Assembly: GCF_029714325.1 (NCBI RefSeq)
Contig: NZ_CP121666.1
Coordinates: forward strand, 5,270,001 to 5,334,000
Origin: Bradyrhizobium sp. CB1717
Lineage (GTDB): Bacteria > Pseudomonadota > Alphaproteobacteria > Rhizobiales > Xanthobacteraceae
Length of the DNA: 64,000 nt
Direction of reading: 5' to 3'
Position numbers and translations under genes: made by a program. The notes beneath the pieces are model-generated. The model saw only the letters and a list, made by a program, of their open reading frames with translations, had not been told where the DNA came from and did no database searches. Position 1 is the stretch's first letter. Every line of letters starts with the position of its first letter. Of this stretch, positions 8,675-18,326 are shown piece after piece.

Positions 8675-9895
8675 TTAGCGCCGGTTGGCGAGCGGAACGA
8701 CGTTGTGCAACGTTTCGATGCCGCTTTCAAGGAAGCGGCGCACGCCGCGCGCGGCCTGCCTGATCCGTTGCTCGTTTTCCACCATGGCGATGCGGACATA
8801 TCCTTCACCATGCTCGCCGAAGCCGACGCCGGGCGACACCGCCACGCCGGATTTCTCCACCATCAGGGTCGCGAACTGCATGCTGCCGACGCTGCGGAAG
8901 GCTTCCGGCAGCGGCACCCAGGCAAACATCGAAGCCTCCGGCGGCGGAATCTCCCAGCCGGCGCGGCCGAACGACTCCACCAGCGCGTCGCGGCGCTTGC
9001 GATAGGTGTCGCGCATCTCCTTGATGCAATCGTCCGGGCCGTTCAATGCCGCGGTCGCGGCGACCTGCACCGGCGTGAAGGCGCCGTAGTCGAGATAGGA
9101 TTTGACGCGGGCAAGCGCTGCGATCACGCGCTCATTGCCGACCGCAAAGCCCATGCGCCAGCCGGCCATCGAATAGGTCTTCGACATCGAGGTGAACTCG
9201 ACGGTGACGTCCATCGCGCCCGGCACCTGGAGCACCGAGGGCGGCGGGTTGTTCTCGTCGAAATAGACCTCGGCATAGGCGAGATCGGACAGGATCAGGA
9301 TCTCGTGCTTCTTCGCGAAGGCGACGAGGTCCTTGTAGAAGTCGAGGCTCGCGACATAGGCGGTCGGGTTGGAGGGATAGCAGACCACCAGCGCCAAGGG
9401 CTTCGGGATCGAATGCACGATCGCCCGCTCCACCGCCTCGAAGAATTGCGGCGTCGGCTCCGAGGGCACCGAGCGGATCACGCCGCCCGCCATCAAAAAG
9501 CCGAAGGCGTGAATCGGGTAGCTCGGGTTCGGACAGAGGATGACGTCACCTGGCGCGGTGATCGCCTGCGCCACGTTGGCAAAGCCCTCCTTGGAGCCGA
9601 GCGTCGCCACCACCTGGGTGTCGGGGTTGAGCTTCACGCCGAAGCGGCGCTCGTAATAGGCGGCCTGGGCCCGGCGCAGACCCGGGATGCCGCGGGAGGC
9701 CGAATAGCGGTCGGTGCGCGGCTTGCCGAGCGTCTCCTTGAGCTTCTCCAGCACATGCGGCGGCGCCGGCAGGTCCGGATTGCCCATGCCGAGGTCGATG
9801 ATGTCGGCGCCGGCATTCCGCGCGGCCGCCTTGGCCCGGTTGACCTGCTCGAACACGTAAGGCGGAAGGCGGCGGATGCGGTAAAATTCTTCCAT
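8675..9895 (-). CDS. Class I/II PLP aminotransferase (LL-diaminopimelate/alanine aminotransferase-like)
   Basis: Fold-type I aminotransferase of 406 aa. The PLP lysine is in SMSKTYSMAGWRMGF, and the family hallmarks IIDLGMGNPDLPAP and CYPSNPTA are present. The start MEEFYRIRRLPPYVFEQV, and its place directly upstream of hom, match alphaproteobacterial proteins annotated as LL-diaminopimelate or alanine (AlaC-like) aminotransferase. Sequence alone does not fix the amino donor. The start at ATG 9895 is preceded by AGAGAG; an upstream in-frame start at 9943 would lengthen it without matching the family N-terminus. The operon context with hom suggests aspartate-family or alanine metabolism. Confidence 0.92.
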   Translation of the reverse strand: MEEFYRIRRLPPYVFEQVNRAKAAARNAGADIIDLGMGNPDLPAPPHVLEKLKETLGKPRTDRYSASRGIPGLRRAQAAYYERRFGVKLNPDTQVVATLGSKEGFANVAQAITAPGDVILCPNPSYPIHAFGFLMAGGVIRSVPSEPTPQFFEAVERAIVHSIPKPLALVVCYPSNPTAYVASLDFYKDLVAFAKKHEILILSDLAYAEVYFDENNPPPSVLQVPGAMDVTVEFTSMSKTYSMAGWRMGFAVGNERVIAALARVKSYLDYGAFTPVQVAATAALNGPDDCIKEMRDTYRKRRDALVESFGRAGWEIPPPEASMFAWVPLPEAFRSVGSMQFATLMVEKSGVAVSPGVGFGEHGEGYVRIAMVENEQRIRQAARGVRRFLESGIETLHNVVPLANRR

Positions 9896-10109
9896 GGCTC
9901 TCTGGGCTCCGGGCAACCGGTCAGGACAGAATCGACTGGCCACGAGCGCTGATCGTTAAAGCGCCCGGCCCGGCCGCTAAATGGCTCAAAATCAAATACT
10001 TAGAGCAATTTTCGACGGCGGAAGCTGAAGTCGTTCGCCCTGACTCTCGGCTGAACTCAGGTCTTTTAGCACGGCAAGACGGGGGCGCCAGCGATTACCT
10101 TGCACTGCC

Positions 10110-10385
10110 TCATTTGGCGTCTTTGGCGGCAACGGCCTGGCGGTCGCGCGCCGCGGCAAGCTCGGCCTCGATCTTGGCGCGCTGGTCCGGCGGGATGATC
10201 GCCTGATCGCGATCCGGCGGCAGGTCGTGCACCGGCAAATAGCTGCCGGGCTCCTTGGGATGAGCCTGCGCGTCCGCAGGCGTGAGATCCGCGAGCTGAC
10301 TCGAGCAGCCGCCCAGGGCGAGCGCCACCATCAGCAGCGCGCCGCGGATCGGCAGCGTCTTTTGCAGGTCCCTTAACGCCAACAC
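10110..10385 (-). CDS. Small predicted lipoprotein, unknown function
   Basis: A 91-aa protein if started at the GTG at 10385; TTG 10382 is an alternative, and the frame is open upstream to 10469. It has a lipoprotein signal: basic start LRDLQK, hydrophobic LLMVALALGG, then lipobox Cys in LGGCSSQ. The mature part is short, polar and proline/acid rich (PGSYLPVHDLPPDRD), ending in an Ala/Lys helix. I recognise no domain. It is divergent from phaC. Confidence 0.7.
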   Translation of the reverse strand: MLALRDLQKTLPIRGALLMVALALGGCSSQLADLTPADAQAHPKEPGSYLPVHDLPPDRDQAIIPPDQRAKIEAELAAARDRQAVAAKDAK

Positions 10386-10637
10386 TTGGGAATCCCCTAC
10401 TCGTCCCAAAGCACGGCCCCGGGTAAGCCTACCCGACGCCGCGCCCAAGCTCAAACCATTGCTGCCCAAATGGTGCGAGCGAGAAAACAGCCCGGCACTA
10501 CCAAGCCGAGCGGTGCGGCCTGATTATGACGGAACCAGGAAAACTTGTCGCAGTGCAGCACATCTTCGTGCGTGTTTAACGCCAAACCTGCGAGCTTCGC
10601 GGTGACGAATACGGAATGAATCGTTACTGTTCTGGCC

Positions 10638-12461
10638 ATGAGTACCGCCACGACCGACAAGCCCAGCTCCGGGGCAAACCAGTCCGAGACGAAGTTCGAT
10701 GCGGAAGCCTTCGCGATGAACGTCGCGCAGGCGATGGAAAGCGGTGGCAAGGCGCTGGCCGCCTACCTCAAGCCGCGCGAGAGCGGCGAGGTGCAGGACC
10801 GCCCGCCGCCCGAGCTCACCGAGATGGTCAAGACCTTCACCGCGGTTGCCGAATACTGGCTGTCGGACTCCTCGCGCTCGTCCGATCTGCAGACCAAGCT
10901 CGCCAAGGACTATCTCGACCTCTGGGGCTCGGCAGCGCGCCGCATGGCCGGCCAGAACGCCGAGCCGGCGATCGCGCCCTCGCCGCGCGACAAGCGCTTC
11001 GCCGATCCGGAATGGAAGTCGAACCAGTTCTTCGATTTCGTGATGCAGCTCTATCTGCTCACGACGAAATGGGCGCAGGAGCTGGTGCGCGACGCCGACG
11101 GCCTCGATGCGCACACCCGCCGCAAGGCGGAGTTCTACGTCCAGCAGGTCGCCAACGCGATCTCGCCCTCGAACTTCGTGCTGACCAATCCGGAAGTGCT
11201 GCGCGAGACGATGGCGAGCAGCGGCGGCAACCTGGCGCGCGGTCTGAAGATGCTGGCCGAGGACATCGCGGCCGGCAAGGGCATGCTGAAGATCCGCCAG
11301 TCCAACCCGGACAATCTCGTCGTCGGCGTCAACATGGCGACGACGCCGGGCAAGGTGATCTACCAGAACGAGATGATGCAGCTGATCCAGTACTCGCCGA
11401 CCACGGAGAAGGTGCTGCGCACCCCGCTCCTGATCGTGCCGCCCTGGATCAACAAGTTCTACATCCTCGATCTCAAGCCGGAGAAATCCTACATCAAGTG
11501 GTGCGTCGACCAGGGCATCACCGTGTTCGTGATCTCATGGGTCAATCCCGACAAGCGGCTCGGCACCAAGAGCTGGGAAGACTACATGAAGGAAGGCCCG
11601 CTCACGGCGATGGACGTGATCGAGAAGGTCACCGGCGAGATGAAGGTCCACACCGCCGGTTATTGCGTCGGCGGCACCATGCTCGCGACCACGCTGGCCT
11701 GGCTCGCCGAGAAGCGCCGCCAGCGGGTCTCGTCGGCGACGTTCTTCGCGGCGCAGGTCGACTTCACCCATGCGGGCGATCTCCTTGTCTTCGTCGACGA
11801 GGAGCAGATCGCCGCGCTCGAGCACGACATGAAGGCGGCCGGTGTGCTCGAAGGCTCGAAGATGGCGATGGCCTTCAACATGCTGCGCTCCAACGACCTG
11901 ATCTGGTCCTATGTCGTCAGCAACTATCTGAAGGGCCAGCAGCCGAGCGCGTTCGACCTGTTGCACTGGAATTCCGATGCGACGCGGATGACGCAGGCGA
12001 ACCATTCCTACTACCTGCGCAACTGCTATCTGGAGAACCGGCTCTCGACCGGCACGATGGTGCTCGACAACACGTTGCTCGATCTCTCCAAGGTCAAGGT
12101 GCCCGTCTACAACCTCGCCACCCGCGAGGACCATATCGCTCCGGCCGAGTCGGTGCTGTACGGCTCGCAATTCTTCGGCGGGCCTGTGAAGTATGTGCTG
12201 TCCGGCTCGGGCCACATCGCGGGCGTGGTCAATCCGCCGACCTCGAACAAGTACCAGTACTGGACCAACGACAACATCAAGGACGTCACGGTCGCGGACT
12301 GGATGAAGGGCGCGGTCGAGCACAAGGGTTCGTGGTGGCCGGACTGGCGCGAATGGCTGGGCAGCCTCGATCCCGAGGAAGTCCCGGCGCGCGTGGTCGG
12401 CAGCGAGGCGCTGCCGCCGATCGAGGACGCACCCGGCAGCTATGTCAGGGTTCGCGCATAG
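10638..12461 (+). CDS. phaC: Class I poly(3-hydroxyalkanoate) synthase
   Basis: Polymerises 3-hydroxyacyl-CoA into PHA at the granule surface. The 607-aa length is normal for class I. The lipase-like box GYCVGG carries the nucleophile Cys343. The other catalytic residues are Asp498 in REDHIAP and His526 in GSGHIAG. The N-terminal helical region (MVKTFTAVAEYW...) and the conserved SNFVLTNPEVL, VPPWINKFYILDL and VISWVNPD blocks are all present. No phaA, phaB, phasin or phaR gene is adjacent, as is common in rhizobia where phaC stands alone. Expression signals are not obvious. Confidence 0.98.
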   Translation: MSTATTDKPSSGANQSETKFDAEAFAMNVAQAMESGGKALAAYLKPRESGEVQDRPPPELTEMVKTFTAVAEYWLSDSSRSSDLQTKLAKDYLDLWGSAARRMAGQNAEPAIAPSPRDKRFADPEWKSNQFFDFVMQLYLLTTKWAQELVRDADGLDAHTRRKAEFYVQQVANAISPSNFVLTNPEVLRETMASSGGNLARGLKMLAEDIAAGKGMLKIRQSNPDNLVVGVNMATTPGKVIYQNEMMQLIQYSPTTEKVLRTPLLIVPPWINKFYILDLKPEKSYIKWCVDQGITVFVISWVNPDKRLGTKSWEDYMKEGPLTAMDVIEKVTGEMKVHTAGYCVGGTMLATTLAWLAEKRRQRVSSATFFAAQVDFTHAGDLLVFVDEEQIAALEHDMKAAGVLEGSKMAMAFNMLRSNDLIWSYVVSNYLKGQQPSAFDLLHWNSDATRMTQANHSYYLRNCYLENRLSTGTMVLDNTLLDLSKVKVPVYNLATREDHIAPAESVLYGSQFFGGPVKYVLSGSGHIAGVVNPPTSNKYQYWTNDNIKDVTVADWMKGAVEHKGSWWPDWREWLGSLDPEEVPARVVGSEALPPIEDAPGSYVRVRA

Positions 12462-12525
12462 CGGACTCTGCCGCGCTCTTGTATAGACTCGCTCTCAACA
12501 CGGCGACGACAGAGGGGACCGGACT

Positions 12526-12924
12526 ATGACGCGCGAATTGTTCTGGCTGACACTGACGGTGATCCTGACCGGGATCCTCTGGGTTCCCTACATCATCAAC
12601 CGCTGCCAGGTTCGTGGCCTTTCCGGAGCCATGGCCAATCCGTCGCGCGGCGACAAGCCGCAAGCCGAATGGGCGAACCGACTGATGTTCGCGCATGACA
12701 ATGCGGTCGAGAACCTCGTGATCTTCGCGCCGCTGGTGCTGATCCTGAACGCGATCGACTATTCCACGACATGGACCGTGCTCGCCTGCGCCGTCTATTT
12801 CTGGGCCCGCGTCGCCCATCTGATCGTGTACGCGCTCGGCCTGCCGGTGTTCCGCACCCTCGCCTTCACCGTCGGCTTCCTCGCGCAGGCCGTGCTGGCG
12901 CTGGCGATCTTCAAGGTGGTCTGA
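12526..12924 (+). CDS. MAPEG-family membrane protein
   Basis: A 132-aa four-helix membrane protein of the MAPEG family (membrane-associated eicosanoid/glutathione metabolism). The family-typical NRxxxAHxNxVENLxxFAP pattern is seen as NRLMFAHDNAVENLVIFAPL, and WARVAHLIVYALG follows in helix 3. Bacterial members often have glutathione transferase or peroxidase activity, but some have none known. The ATG at 12526 follows AGAGGGGACC. It starts 64 bp after phaC, so read-through from phaC is possible, although a functional link is not evident. Confidence 0.9.
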   Translation: MTRELFWLTLTVILTGILWVPYIINRCQVRGLSGAMANPSRGDKPQAEWANRLMFAHDNAVENLVIFAPLVLILNAIDYSTTWTVLACAVYFWARVAHLIVYALGLPVFRTLAFTVGFLAQAVLALAIFKVV

Positions 12925-13002
12925 GCATCCGAAAGGAGCTGCAGGGGTCTGCAATCTGCGATATTGTCACGCGGGCTGAGGCAACCGATGCGAGGATGCC
13001 CG

Positions 13003-13353
13003 ATGCGGACCCTTCTTTCAGCCGTCGCAATGATCGCGCTCGCCGGAGCTTGCAGCGAGGCCGGCGCGCAGGCGCAATGTCCTGAACTAATCCGCCTGCG
13101 CAGCGAGGCCGTCGAGGCCTCAAAGCCGATGACGCGCACTTTGATGTCGAGCCGCTGCGATGCCTATGTTCGCGCGTCCCTCGCCTGGAGCGCCGCGGTC
13201 GACTACGCGCGCGATCATCAGGACGTGTGCGATATTTCCAATCGCTTGCTGAGCGACCTCGAGAAATACCATCTCGATAGCGTGGCTGCCCGCAACAATG
13301 TGTGTGCGGGCCGACCTGTTCGGCCATTCCCGGCCGACGTCGTTCTCCAGTGA
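13003..13353 (+). CDS. Secreted small cysteine-containing protein, unknown function
   Basis: A 116-aa protein with an N-terminal signal peptide (MRTLLSAVAMIALAGA...GAQA, cleavage likely before QCPEL). Four cysteines remain in the mature part (QCPEL, RCDAY, DVCDIS, NVCAG), enough for two periplasmic disulfides. I prefer the ATG at 13003, which has GAGGA just upstream, over the in-frame ATG at 12964. No family is recognised. A strong hairpin follows the stop codon. Confidence 0.7.
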   Translation: MRTLLSAVAMIALAGACSEAGAQAQCPELIRLRSEAVEASKPMTRTLMSSRCDAYVRASLAWSAAVDYARDHQDVCDISNRLLSDLEKYHLDSVAARNNVCAGRPVRPFPADVVLQ

Positions 13354-13358
13354 GGAAC

Positions 13359-13389
13359 GGCGCGCGAGCCATGTCGCGCGCCGCCTTTG
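13359..13389. terminator. Strong hairpin between convergent genes
   Basis: GGCGCGCGA-gccatg-TCGCGCGCC (13359-13382) is a perfect 9-bp GC stem, followed on the plus strand by GCCTTTGC. It lies just after the small secreted protein's stop and before the convergent argC end. The T tract is weak, so it is a likely but not certain terminator. Confidence 0.5.
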
Positions 13390-13441
13390 CAGCGCACCGC
13401 CGAAGCGGCGCCGCGCTGCGTCCATGGCACGAGAGCCTTCC

Positions 13442-14425
13442 CTACTCCTCCGGCAAGCCCAGCATCAGCCGCATGTTCTGCACGGCCGCGCCCGAGGCGC
13501 CCTTGCCGAGATTGTCGAGCCGGGCGACCAGCACGGCCTGGTGATATTTGTCGCTGGCGAAGACGTAGAGCTCGAGCATGTTGGTCTCGTTGAGCGCCTC
13601 CGGCTCGAGCCGGCCGCCCTTGGTCGCCTCGTTCTGCAGCGGCATCACCTTGACGTATTTCGAGCCGGCATACCGCTTGGCCAGCGCGGCCTGAAGGTCG
13701 GCACCGCCAGGCTTGCCCGGCAGCGTGTCGAGCTGGAGCGGCACCGAGACCAGCATGCCCTGGCGGTAGTTGCCGACCGAGGGAATGAAGATCGGCCGCC
13801 GCGTCAGGTTCGAATAGAGCTGCAGCTCCGGCAGGTGCTTGTGCTCGAAGCCGAGGCCATAGAGTTCGAAGGACGGCGCGCTGCCGTCTTCAAAACTCGC
13901 GATCATCGACTTGCCGCCGCCGGAATAGCCGCTCACCGCGTTGACGGCGACGGGATAGTCAGGCGGCAACAGGCCGGCATCGACGATCGGCCGCAGCAGT
14001 GCGATGCCGCCGGTCGGATAGCAGCCGGGATTGGAGACCTTCTTCGCCGCCTTGATCTTGCCGGCCTGGTCCGCGGTCAGCTCCGGAAAGCCGTAGGCCC
14101 AGTCGGGTGCGACCCGGTAGGCGGTTGAGGCGTCCAGCACCTTCGGCCCCGAAGCTCCCATGCTGTCGACCAGCGCCACCGTTTCCCTGGCGGCATCGTC
14201 GGGCAGGCAGAGGATGACGAGATCCACCTCTTCCATCAGCGCCTTCTTGGCCGCGGGATCCTTGCGCTTGTCGTCGGCGATGGTCTTCACCGCAACGTCG
14301 CTCTGGAGCTTCAGCCGCTCGTTGATGCCGAGCCCGGTGGTGCCGGAGCCGCCGTCGACGAAGACGGTGGCGGGCTTCTTGGCCGCGCCGGTGGTCGGGG
14401 TTTTCGTGGTTTCCGTGAGGCTCAT
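13442..14425 (-). CDS. argC: N-acetyl-gamma-glutamyl-phosphate reductase, type 2
   Basis: Third step of arginine synthesis: NADPH reduction of N-acetylglutamyl phosphate to the semialdehyde. The 327-aa protein has the nucleotide-binding [14 protein letters not shown] near residue 20, catalytic Cys135 in [10 protein letters not shown], and the conserved HKHLPEL and SVGNYRQGM motifs, which place it in the short type 2 group. The first ~18 residues ([12 protein letters not shown]) are an unusual Thr/Lys-rich extension. Its ATG overlaps the stop of the upstream PaiB-like gene (ATGA), so the two are translationally coupled. No other arg genes are nearby. Confidence 0.96.
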   Translation of the reverse strand: MSLTETTKTPTTGAAKKPATVFVDGGSGTTGLGINERLKLQSDVAVKTIADDKRKDPAAKKALMEEVDLVILCLPDDAARETVALVDSMGASGPKVLDASTAYRVAPDWAYGFPELTADQAGKIKAAKKVSNPGCYPTGGIALLRPIVDAGLLPPDYPVAVNAVSGYSGGGKSMIASFEDGSAPSFELYGLGFEHKHLPELQLYSNLTRRPIFIPSVGNYRQGMLVSVPLQLDTLPGKPGGADLQAALAKRYAGSKYVKVMPLQNEATKGGRLEPEALNETNMLELYVFASDKYHQAVLVARLDNLGKGASGAAVQNMRLMLGLPEE

Positions 14426-15090
14426 GGAACGCTCCTTTCGAGCTTGTTGGTCTCGGCCGCAAAGGCTTCCGGCCTCACGTCCTGCATCAGTTGCGCGATT
14501 TTCCTGGCGTCGGCCGCGGGCTGCGCGCCGAGCGCATTGGCGATCGCCGTATAGTCGGCGTCGGACTTGTGCTGGTTGAGCTTGAAGCTGCCCTCGACCT
14601 CTTCAACCGTCATGACCAGACCCACGATCCCCTTCTTCATCGCTTCCAGCCGGCCCGCCGTCATCTTGCCCGAGGTCCATGGCTTCTTCGGCAGCAGCCA
14701 ATTCTCGAACTTGTCGCTGAGCGTGTCGACCTGCACCGCGAGCTCCTCATCCGACAACGGCCGGACTGGCCCGCTCAGGTGCACCGACTGGTAGAGCCAG
14801 GTCGGGACCTGATCCGGCGAGACGTACCAGTCCGGCGATACATAGGCATCGGGGCCGTTGACCGCGAGCATCCAGGCGGCCGCGCCGTCCGCCAGCTTTA
14901 GCAGCGGATTGTGACGGGCGACATGAAAGGCGGCCTGCGGCGTGCCGTCAGCCGCATAGGTCAAATAGAACGGCAACGGCGAGGCGATCGGCCTCTTGCC
15001 GTCGAAGGCGCACATGGTGCCGAAGCCGCGCTCCTCGGCGAATTTCAGGCTCGCGGCGCGGTCCTGCTTGAAAAAGGGTGGCGTGTACAT
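14422..15090 (-). CDS. PaiB-family FMN-binding protein
   Basis: A 222-aa protein matching the FMN-binding negative transcriptional regulator family (PaiB of Bacillus). The typical start [26 protein letters not shown], the FMN-binding split-barrel stretch [12 protein letters not shown], and [10 protein letters not shown] and YVSPDWY are seen. The fold is that of pyridoxamine-phosphate-oxidase-like flavoproteins. Whether it regulates transcription here is unknown, because PaiB's role was described in a different phylum. It is translationally coupled to argC by a 4-bp overlap, which is an unexpected pairing. Confidence 0.9.
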   Translation of the reverse strand: MYTPPFFKQDRAASLKFAEERGFGTMCAFDGKRPIASPLPFYLTYAADGTPQAAFHVARHNPLLKLADGAAAWMLAVNGPDAYVSPDWYVSPDQVPTWLYQSVHLSGPVRPLSDEELAVQVDTLSDKFENWLLPKKPWTSGKMTAGRLEAMKKGIVGLVMTVEEVEGSFKLNQHKSDADYTAIANALGAQPAADARKIAQLMQDVRPEAFAAETNKLERSVP

Positions 15091-15416
15091 CGTGGTCTCC
15101 TGCTGGGCCTCCTTGTGGGAGCCGCCGGATCAGATCGCGCTGACAGGAGAGAGAATGCCGCGGATCGGATCCAGCGGCAAAGACGATGATCTCAAACGCG
15201 ATCGACCGCCCAAACCGCTAAAGTGCGGCGGCGGCGACGGGCGAACAGGATGGTCGCGGCGTTGATCATGGCGCGCGGCTATAAGGCCAGATGCGGTTCC
15301 CGTCAAGGTAACCGTTGTCATTCCGGGGCGATGCAAAGCGTCGAACCCGGAATCTTGAACCTCAATCTCGAGATTTCCGGGTTCGCTCGCGTCGCGAGCG
15401 CCCCGGAATGACGCGG
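15091..15416. other. Intergenic stretch with no gene
   Basis: 326 bp between the PaiB-like start and the DedA stop, both leftward. It holds the promoter area of the PaiB-argC operon (15091 to about 15300) and one family A palindromic repeat (15317-15412). I see no credible coding frame or RNA gene. Confidence 0.6.
15317..15412. repeat. Palindromic intergenic repeat, family A (copy 2)
   Basis: Outer arms GTCATTCCGGGGCG and CGCCCCGGAATGAC are exact reverse complements, and inner arms CCCGGAATC / GATTTCCGGG frame CTCGAG. It is the same family as 6131-6235. It lies 4 bp from the DedA stop codon, so the DedA transcript runs into this hairpin and it probably serves as its 3' structure. Confidence 0.85.
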
Positions 15417-15947
15417 CTAGATCAGCCGCCAGATCCCTTCCATGACCTTGGCGATCACGTCGCCGAACAGCAGCAGTGCGGCCGACCAGATCAGGGCCGA
15501 GACGAAATTGGCGGCCTGGAAGCTCCAATAGGGCATCTCGAAAATGCCGGCCGCGAGCGGCACCGAGGCGCGCAATGGGCCGAAGAAGCGGCCGATGAAG
15601 ATGCTGGGTATCCCCCAGCTCCGCACGAAGGCCTCGCCCCTCGGCAGCAGCTCCGGATAACGCGAGAGCGGCCACATCTGGGCGACGTGTTCCTTGTAGC
15701 GGTAGCCGAACCAATAGGAGACCCAGTCGCCGAGCGCCGCCCCGAGGCCGCCGGCGATCCAGACAGGATAGAAGCTGATGCCGCTCACCCCGATCAGCGC
15801 GCCGATCGCAACCAGCGCGCCCCAGGCCGGGACCAACAGCGAGATGAAGGCGAGCGACTCCCCGAAGGCCAGCAGGAACACGATTGGAGCCGCCCAGGCC
15901 TGGTGAGCGCGCACGAAGTCGGTCAGGGCGTGCGCAAACTGCTCCAT
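15417..15947 (-). CDS. DedA-family membrane protein
   Basis: A 176-aa inner-membrane protein of the DedA (VTT/SNARE-associated) family. Members act as undecaprenyl-phosphate or lipid flippases and in proton-dependent membrane homeostasis; this one's role is unproven. Conserved family segments are visible: FGESLAFISLLVPAW, GALIGVSG, GDWVSYWFGYRYKEH, and IFIGRFFGPLRASVPLAAGIF with the key F-x-R-F-x-G-P-x-R motif. It ends against a palindromic repeat. Confidence 0.92.
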   Translation of the reverse strand: MEQFAHALTDFVRAHQAWAAPIVFLLAFGESLAFISLLVPAWGALVAIGALIGVSGISFYPVWIAGGLGAALGDWVSYWFGYRYKEHVAQMWPLSRYPELLPRGEAFVRSWGIPSIFIGRFFGPLRASVPLAAGIFEMPYWSFQAANFVSALIWSAALLLFGDVIAKVMEGIWRLI

Positions 15948-16222
15948 TCCGAAAATAGCCTTCCCGACCGCTCAAGGTGCTGCTCGATGAAAACGACTGG
16001 TAAGCCAAGGGCTTGTGTGACATCAAGTCACAAAAGCCGATCCAAACAGGCCCGAGACGTCAAATTGCCGGGAACTAATGGCAAGGCGGCGTAAAATCGC
16101 CGGGATTGGCTCCCAATCCACGTGGCCTGGCCGACCCCGGCGGTAACCTTTCCAAGCCAGAAGTGGCATAGTCCGCTTAACCGATTCGCCGCCCACGCGG
16201 CCCCCTAAGCACATCAAGATAT

Positions 16223-18268
16223 ATGTCCAAGCAGTTGAAGCCAAAAGCAAAAGACGACTTTTTCGGCGGCGATGAGCCCAAGCCCCGCACCGCCGCCAAG
16301 GCAGCACCGCGCGGAAGCGGCGGTGAAGCCGACTACACCGCGGCCGACATCGAGGTGCTCGAAGGCCTCGAACCGGTGCGGCGCCGGCCCGGCATGTATA
16401 TCGGCGGAACCGACGAGAAGGCGCTGCATCACCTCTTCGCCGAAGTCATCGACAACTCGATGGACGAGGCGCTGGCGGGACACGCGACCTTCATCGGAGT
16501 CGAGCTGAGCGCAGACGGGTTCCTGACCGTCACCGACAACGGCCGCGGCATCCCGATCGACCCGCATCCGAAATTCCCGAAGAAGTCGGCGCTCGAAGTC
16601 ATCATGTGCACGCTGCATTCGGGCGGCAAGTTCGACAGCAAGGTCTATGAGACCTCGGGCGGTCTGCACGGCGTCGGCATCTCCGTCGTCAACGCCCTCT
16701 CCTCGCGCCTCGAAGTCGAGGTCGCACGCAGCCAGAAGCTTTATCGCATGAGCTTTGAGCGCGGCCATCCCAAGGGCAAGCTCGAAGACCTCGGTAAGGT
16801 CAACAACCGCCGCGGCACGCGCGTGCGCTTCAAGCCCGACACCGACATCTTCGGCGCCAAGGCCGCGTTCAAGCCGCAGCGCCTGTTCAAGATGACTCGC
16901 TCGAAGGCCTATCTGTTCGGCGGCGTCGAGATCCGCTGGAACTGCGCGCCCGAACTGCTCAAGGGCGTCGAGGACGTGCCGGCGGAGGCGACGTTCCACT
17001 TCCCCGGTGGCCTCAAGGATTATCTCGCCGCGGCGATCCACGCCGACACGCTGGTGCATCCCGACATCTTCTCGGGCAAGTCGGGCCGCAACGGCGCGCA
17101 TGGCGCCTGCGAATGGGCCGTGGCCTGGACCGCGGACGCCGACGGCTTCCTGTCCTCCTACACCAACACCGTGCCGACGCCGGATGGCGGCACGCACGAA
17201 TCCGGCCTGCGCAGCGCCCTTTTGCGCGGCCTGAAGGATCACGCTGAACGCGTCGGCCAGGGCAAGCGCGCCTCCTCCATCACCTCCGAAGATGTGATGG
17301 TCGGCGCGGCCGTGATGCTCTCGGTGTTCGTGCGCGAGCCCGAATTCCAGGGCCAGACCAAGGATCGTCTCGCCACGGCGGAAGCGCAGCGCATCGTCGA
17401 GCAGGCGATGAAGGATCCGTTCGACCATTGGCTGTCGGGCAATCCGAACATGGCCAACCGGCTGCTCGACTTCGTGATCGACCGCGCCGAGGAACGGCTG
17501 CGCCGCCGCCAGGAAAAGGAAACCGCGCGAAAAACCGCCGGCAAGAAGCTGCGCCTGCCCGGCAAGCTCGCCGACTGCACCGATGCCGGCACCGAAGGAT
17601 CCGAGCTCTTCATCGTCGAGGGCGACTCGGCCGGCGGCAGCGCCAAGCAGGCGCGCGACCGCAAGACGCAGGCGGTGCTGCCATTGCGCGGAAAAATCCT
17701 CAACGTCGCCTCCGCCGGCAAGGACAAGCTGACGGCGAACGCGCAGCTCTCCGATCTCGTGCAGGCTATCGGCTGTGGCCAGCTCCTGCATTATCGCGAA
17801 GAGGATCTGCGCTATCAGCGCATCATCATCATGACCGACGCCGACGTCGACGGCGCCCACATCGCTTCGCTGCTGATCACGTTCTTCTACCGGCAGATGC
17901 CGCGGCTGATCGACGAGGGCCACCTCTTCCTCGCGGTGCCGCCGCTCTACAAGCTCACGCACGGTTCGAAATCGGTCTACGCCCGCGACGACGCGCACAA
18001 GGAGGCTCTGCTCAAGAGCGCGTTCAACGCCAACGCCAAGGTCGAGGTGAACCGCTTCAAAGGTCTCGGCGAGATGATGCCGGCGCAGCTCAAGGAAACC
18101 ACCATGGATCCGAGCAAGCGGACGCTGCTCAAGGTGGTCCTGCTTGCCGACGACCGCGACACGACGGCGGATTCGGTGGAGCGGCTGATGGGCACCAAGG
18201 CCGAAGCGCGCTTCGCCTTCATCTCGGACAAGGCCGAATTTGCCAGCGAGGAGCTGCTCGACGTCTGA
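16223..18268 (+). CDS. parE: DNA topoisomerase IV subunit B
   Basis: ATPase subunit of topoisomerase IV, which decatenates daughter chromosomes. The 681-aa order is: a basic linker start; a GHKL ATPase with VIDNSMDEAL (Asn78), DNGRGIP and GGLHGVGISVVNALS; the transducer domain; and the TOPRIM domain with IVEGDSAGGSAK (Glu466) and MTDADVDGAHI (Asp539, Asp541). A short C-terminal tail follows the ARFAFI segment. TOPRIM lacks the large insertion of enterobacterial GyrB, and length and motifs fit ParE. The partner parC is not in the window. A strong terminator follows. Confidence 0.96.
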   Translation: MSKQLKPKAKDDFFGGDEPKPRTAAKAAPRGSGGEADYTAADIEVLEGLEPVRRRPGMYIGGTDEKALHHLFAEVIDNSMDEALAGHATFIGVELSADGFLTVTDNGRGIPIDPHPKFPKKSALEVIMCTLHSGGKFDSKVYETSGGLHGVGISVVNALSSRLEVEVARSQKLYRMSFERGHPKGKLEDLGKVNNRRGTRVRFKPDTDIFGAKAAFKPQRLFKMTRSKAYLFGGVEIRWNCAPELLKGVEDVPAEATFHFPGGLKDYLAAAIHADTLVHPDIFSGKSGRNGAHGACEWAVAWTADADGFLSSYTNTVPTPDGGTHESGLRSALLRGLKDHAERVGQGKRASSITSEDVMVGAAVMLSVFVREPEFQGQTKDRLATAEAQRIVEQAMKDPFDHWLSGNPNMANRLLDFVIDRAEERLRRRQEKETARKTAGKKLRLPGKLADCTDAGTEGSELFIVEGDSAGGSAKQARDRKTQAVLPLRGKILNVASAGKDKLTANAQLSDLVQAIGCGQLLHYREEDLRYQRIIIMTDADVDGAHIASLLITFFYRQMPRLIDEGHLFLAVPPLYKLTHGSKSVYARDDAHKEALLKSAFNANAKVEVNRFKGLGEMMPAQLKETTMDPSKRTLLKVVLLADDRDTTADSVERLMGTKAEARFAFISDKAEFASEELLDV

Positions 18269-18290
18269 CGTCACGCGCCCCAGTCCAACA

Positions 18291-18326
18291 AAGCCCCCGG
18301 CTCCGTCAGGTCCGGGGGCTTTTTTC
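18291..18326 (+). terminator. Rho-independent terminator of parE
   Basis: Stem AAGCCCCCGG (18291-18300) / CCGGGGGCTT (18312-18321), an 11-nt loop, then a run of six T. It lies 23 bp after the parE stop codon. Confidence 0.92.

Noticed and set aside
10540..10570. GCAGTGCAGCA upstream of phaC as a PhaR site
   Set aside because: It only loosely resembles the TGC-rich sequences reported for PhaR and lacks the spaced CTGC/GCAG arms, so I do not call it.
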